A stretch of DNA of 37,345 nucleotides, from assembly GCA_009885195.1 (NCBI GenBank), contig VFLG01000010.1, positions 1 to 37,345 on the forward strand, read 5' to 3'. The DNA is from Gallionellaceae bacterium. Lineage in GTDB: Bacteria; Pseudomonadota; Gammaproteobacteria; Burkholderiales; Gallionellaceae. A program made the position numbers and the translations under genes. Positions 35,441-37,345 of this stretch are shown piece by piece. Under the pieces are notes generated by a model that did no database searches, had not been told where the DNA came from, and worked only from the letters and a program-made list of their open reading frames with translations. How positions within the stretch are numbered: the stretch's first letter is position 1; every line of letters starts with the position of its first letter.

Positions 35441-36205
35441 CTAAGCAAATTCCTTCACTATGAATTGCTGCCTGCGGCTGATCGCCAGTTTCTCCTCCAA
35501 ACCCTTGAGCCTGACCGCCCAGTGCGTCTCACCGCCTTCATCATCGGCGACTTTTTCAAAACCCGCAATCTGCTCTTTTGCCACCAGGCAATTGCGGTGG
35601 ATGCGCACGAAGCGTGACGCGAACTCTTTTTCCAGCGCCGCCAGCGCTTCTTCAATCAGATACTCACGCTGAGCGGTGCGCACCGTGATGTATTTCAATT
35701 CGGCGCGCAGGTAAAGCACCTCCTCAATCGGGATCAGGTAAATCTTGCCGCGTTCATGCACAGATAAATTCTTGCGTGGTTCGGTGAGAATGCTCTGCAA
35801 CTCTTCGGTGCGCATCGGCACGGCAGTGCGCGCGCGCACCAGCGCATCAAACAAGCGCCTGAGGCGGATGGGTTTAAGCAAGTAGTCAACGGCATGCAGT
35901 TCAAAGGCCTTGATGGCATAAGCGTCAAAGGCGGTGGTGAAGATAATGATCGGTGGATGGGGCAGTTTGTTGAGGTGTTGCGCCAGCTCGATGCCGTCCA
36001 TTTGCGGCATACGAATATCTACCAGCACCACATCGGCGCGGGTTGCTGATAATTTATCCAGCGCCTCCCGCCCGTTGCCCGCTTCGCCCACCATTTCCAG
36101 CGGCAATTGTCCGGCGCAATCGGTGAGCAGATCCTTCAGGCGATTGCGGGCGGGCGGCTCGTCGTCCACCACGAACACGGCCAGGGGGAGTTCAACAACG
36201 CTCAT
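35441..36205 (-). CDS. LytTR-family response regulator (AlgR-type)
   Basis: 254 residues: receiver domain (about 10-125) with acidic pair D14-D15, phospho-acceptor D63 (LVDIRMPQMDG) and K111 (LLKP), then a LytTR DNA-binding domain (about 150-250; IPIEEVLYLRAELKYITVRT, FVRIHRNCLVAKEQIAGFEK). Such regulators act with LytS/AlgZ-type kinases; in Pseudomonas AlgR controls alginate and type IV pili, but targets here are unknown. I start at ATG 36205. Its ribosome site (AGAGG) comes from the inverted end of MITE copy 6, which fills the whole gap to the kinase gene. Confidence 0.92.
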   Translation of the reverse strand: MSVVELPLAVFVVDDEPPARNRLKDLLTDCAGQLPLEMVGEAGNGREALDKLSATRADVVLVDIRMPQMDGIELAQHLNKLPHPPIIIFTTAFDAYAIKAFELHAVDYLLKPIRLRRLFDALVRARTAVPMRTEELQSILTEPRKNLSVHERGKIYLIPIEEVLYLRAELKYITVRTAQREYLIEEALAALEKEFASRFVRIHRNCLVAKEQIAGFEKVADDEGGETHWAVRLKGLEEKLAISRRQQFIVKEFA

Positions 36206-36346
36206 GGGCACCTCTAAAAATTCAAGTTTCTAAGCCAGACAAGGCGCGAGCAAAAAATTGCGACGCGGCATATGCTTTATATGTAAGGAGTAATTTTTTG
36301 TGAGCAACGCAGTATGGCGACGAAAATTGGATTTTTAGAGATGCCC
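36206..36346. mobile_element. MITE-like element, copy 6 (kinase/regulator junction)
   Basis: 20-bp inverted ends (36206-36225 and 36327-36346; 18 of 20 match; GGGCACCTCTAAAAATTC type) with the full core: CAAGGCGCGAG, A-tract, GCATATGCTTTATATGTAAGGAG, T-tract, GAGCAACGCAGTATGG. TCAT lies directly outside both ends (36202-36205 and 36347-36350). The element is exactly the intergenic space between the kinase TGA and the regulator ATG. Confidence 0.8.
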
Positions 36347-37345
36347 TCATTTCTTTTCCTCCCGCATATAAGGCAACGTGATGTGCACGTGATAAAAATC
36401 CTTGCCGGTTTCCACGGTGTACTGCGCTTCCACATCAAATTGCAGAGCCAGGCGTTGGCGGATATTGCTCAGTGCCATTTTGTTGCCGTCATGCCGGTCG
36501 TTTTGTGCCTGGCGCGGATTGCGCACGTCAAGATGAATTTCATTGGTATTGCGATACAGCTTTATGTCTATTTCTCCGCCTGCGGTGAGCGGCTCGATGC
36601 CGTGGTACACGGCATTCTCCAGCAGCGGCTGCAAGATCAGCGGCGGCATCAGCGCATCATCCGGCAAGTCCTGCACTTGCCAGTTCACCTTGAGGCGCTC
36701 GCCCAGACGCAATTGTTCCAGCGCGAGATATTGGCGCGCAAATTCTACCTCTTTAAGCACAGCAACCTGATCCCCGTTCTGCGCCATCGCCATGCGGAAC
36801 AGGTCGGCCATGTCCTCCAGCGCGGTTTCGGCGCGCTTGGGATCGGCGCGCACAATACCAAGCACGGCATTAATGGTATTGAACAAGAAGTGCGGGCGGA
36901 TGCGCGCCTGCAAAGCCTGCAAGCGCGCCTCATGCAGGGATGGGGAAAGCACTTGGGCGCGCAGCCTGAAATAAGCCAGCAGCACGGCAGCAATAACACC
37001 GGCTACCAGAGCCGTGCGCAACGAGTGGAAATACCCGTGCTCCGCCGTTGAACCATACAGCTCGCCACCAAATTGGTAAACCACCAGCGTATTGACCATG
37101 ACCAATAACAGCACTGCGCCGCCACCCTGCCCATAGCTCAACCGCGCTAACCACGGATTAAACAGGTACAGCAGCAACAAATTTAGCAACAAGGACGGCT
37201 GCAGCAGAGCCGACAGGTCGATCATGTTCTGTGCCAAATCCTGCCAGGACACCGCCTTTGCAGCGACAGCCAGCAACACCATGCCATTGACCAGCAGCAG
37301 GCTGCGCAAAGCCACGCCCAGGTTGCGAAAATTGGGTAACGCATC
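36347..37345 (-). CDS. LytS/AlgZ-type sensor histidine kinase (5' end outside window)
   Basis: The frame is open to the right edge (333 codons visible, DALPNFRNLGVALRS at the edge), so the true start is beyond 37345 and the GTG at 37315 is probably internal. Four to five hydrophobic spans occupy the first part. The His_kinase domain follows with RPHFLFNTINAVL (phospho-acceptor histidine), and a HATPase with the N-box QPLLENAVYHGIEP. The usual GxGxGL loop is reduced (GNKMALSNIRQRL). It precedes the AlgR-type gene; the partnership is clear from order, the signal is unknown. Confidence 0.9.
   Translation of the reverse strand, partial: DALPNFRNLGVALRSLLLVNGMVLLAVAAKAVSWQDLAQNMIDLSALLQPSLLLNLLLLYLFNPWLARLSYGQGGGAVLLLVMVNTLVVYQFGGELYGSTAEHGYFHSLRTALVAGVIAAVLLAYFRLRAQVLSPSLHEARLQALQARIRPHFLFNTINAVLGIVRADPKRAETALEDMADLFRMAMAQNGDQVAVLKEVEFARQYLALEQLRLGERLKVNWQVQDLPDDALMPPLILQPLLENAVYHGIEPLTAGGEIDIKLYRNTNEIHLDVRNPRQAQNDRHDGNKMALSNIRQRLALQFDVEAQYTVETGKDFYHVHITLPYMREEKK

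Overview
The window reads as a chromosomal segment of a betaproteobacterium. Gene content and order (a complete dcw cluster with murB inside it, pilC-pilD-coaE-zapD-yacG, a Nudix-ThiE fusion, argJ, secA, lpxC, an AlgZ/AlgR-type pair) fit Betaproteobacteria, and my inference is something near Gallionellaceae/Nitrosomonadales. The family assignment is not proven from this sequence. No rRNA, tRNA, CRISPR array, prophage or large IS is visible.

Layout. Positions 1-191 hold the end of a TPR-type gene. From 18.4 kb down to 0.3 kb, on the minus strand, runs an unbroken 16-gene division and cell-wall operon: mraZ, rsmH, ftsL, ftsI, murE, murF, mraY, murD, ftsW, murG, murC, murB, ddlB, ftsQ, ftsA, ftsZ. 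Most junctions are 4-bp ATGA overlaps or very tight. A strong sigma70-type promoter and three MraZ-box repeats lie directly upstream of mraZ. Divergently, on the plus strand, come a CNNM/CorC-type membrane protein, pilC, pilD, coaE, zapD and yacG. From about 24.4 kb to the right edge most genes are on the minus strand: Nudix-ThiE, a REP-associated transposase (RAYT), a membrane PAS-EAL protein, argJ, a cyclic-nucleotide-binding-fold protein, secA, an M23 peptidase, a 58-residue membrane protein, lpxC, an AlgR-type LytTR regulator and its LytS-type kinase, which is cut by the window edge. One DUF721/DciA-like gene runs the other way.

How the genes work together. The dcw genes make the UDP-MurNAc-pentapeptide precursor (MurB-F, DdlB), attach and modify it at the membrane (MraY, MurG), and polymerise and crosslink it at the septum (FtsW, FtsI), organised by FtsZ, FtsA, FtsQ and FtsL. 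ZapD bundles FtsZ, the M23 protein probably trims or regulates peptidoglycan, LpxC commits precursor to lipid A, and SecA exports envelope proteins.

The most unusual content is not a gene. The window is dense in small palindromic elements of several families. (1) Six copies of a 71-187 bp MITE-like element sit at gene ends between 21.6 and 36.3 kb; two have 4-bp flanking duplications, and one appears to have split an ATGA stop/start overlap while leaving both genes intact. (2) Several REP-like hairpins share a GTAG foot and, in most, a loop near GCGTAGCG over different but self-complementary stems. One pair flanks the RAYT gene. (3) Inverted arrays of 7-bp or 9-bp units occur. Members of (2) and (3), or similar repeats, are inserted in frame within ftsQ, murB, murG, murF and murE, adding about 10-45 residues to essential cell-wall enzymes, and a REP pair supplies the C-terminus of MurF. 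This resembles in principle the in-frame palindromic elements known from Rickettsia.
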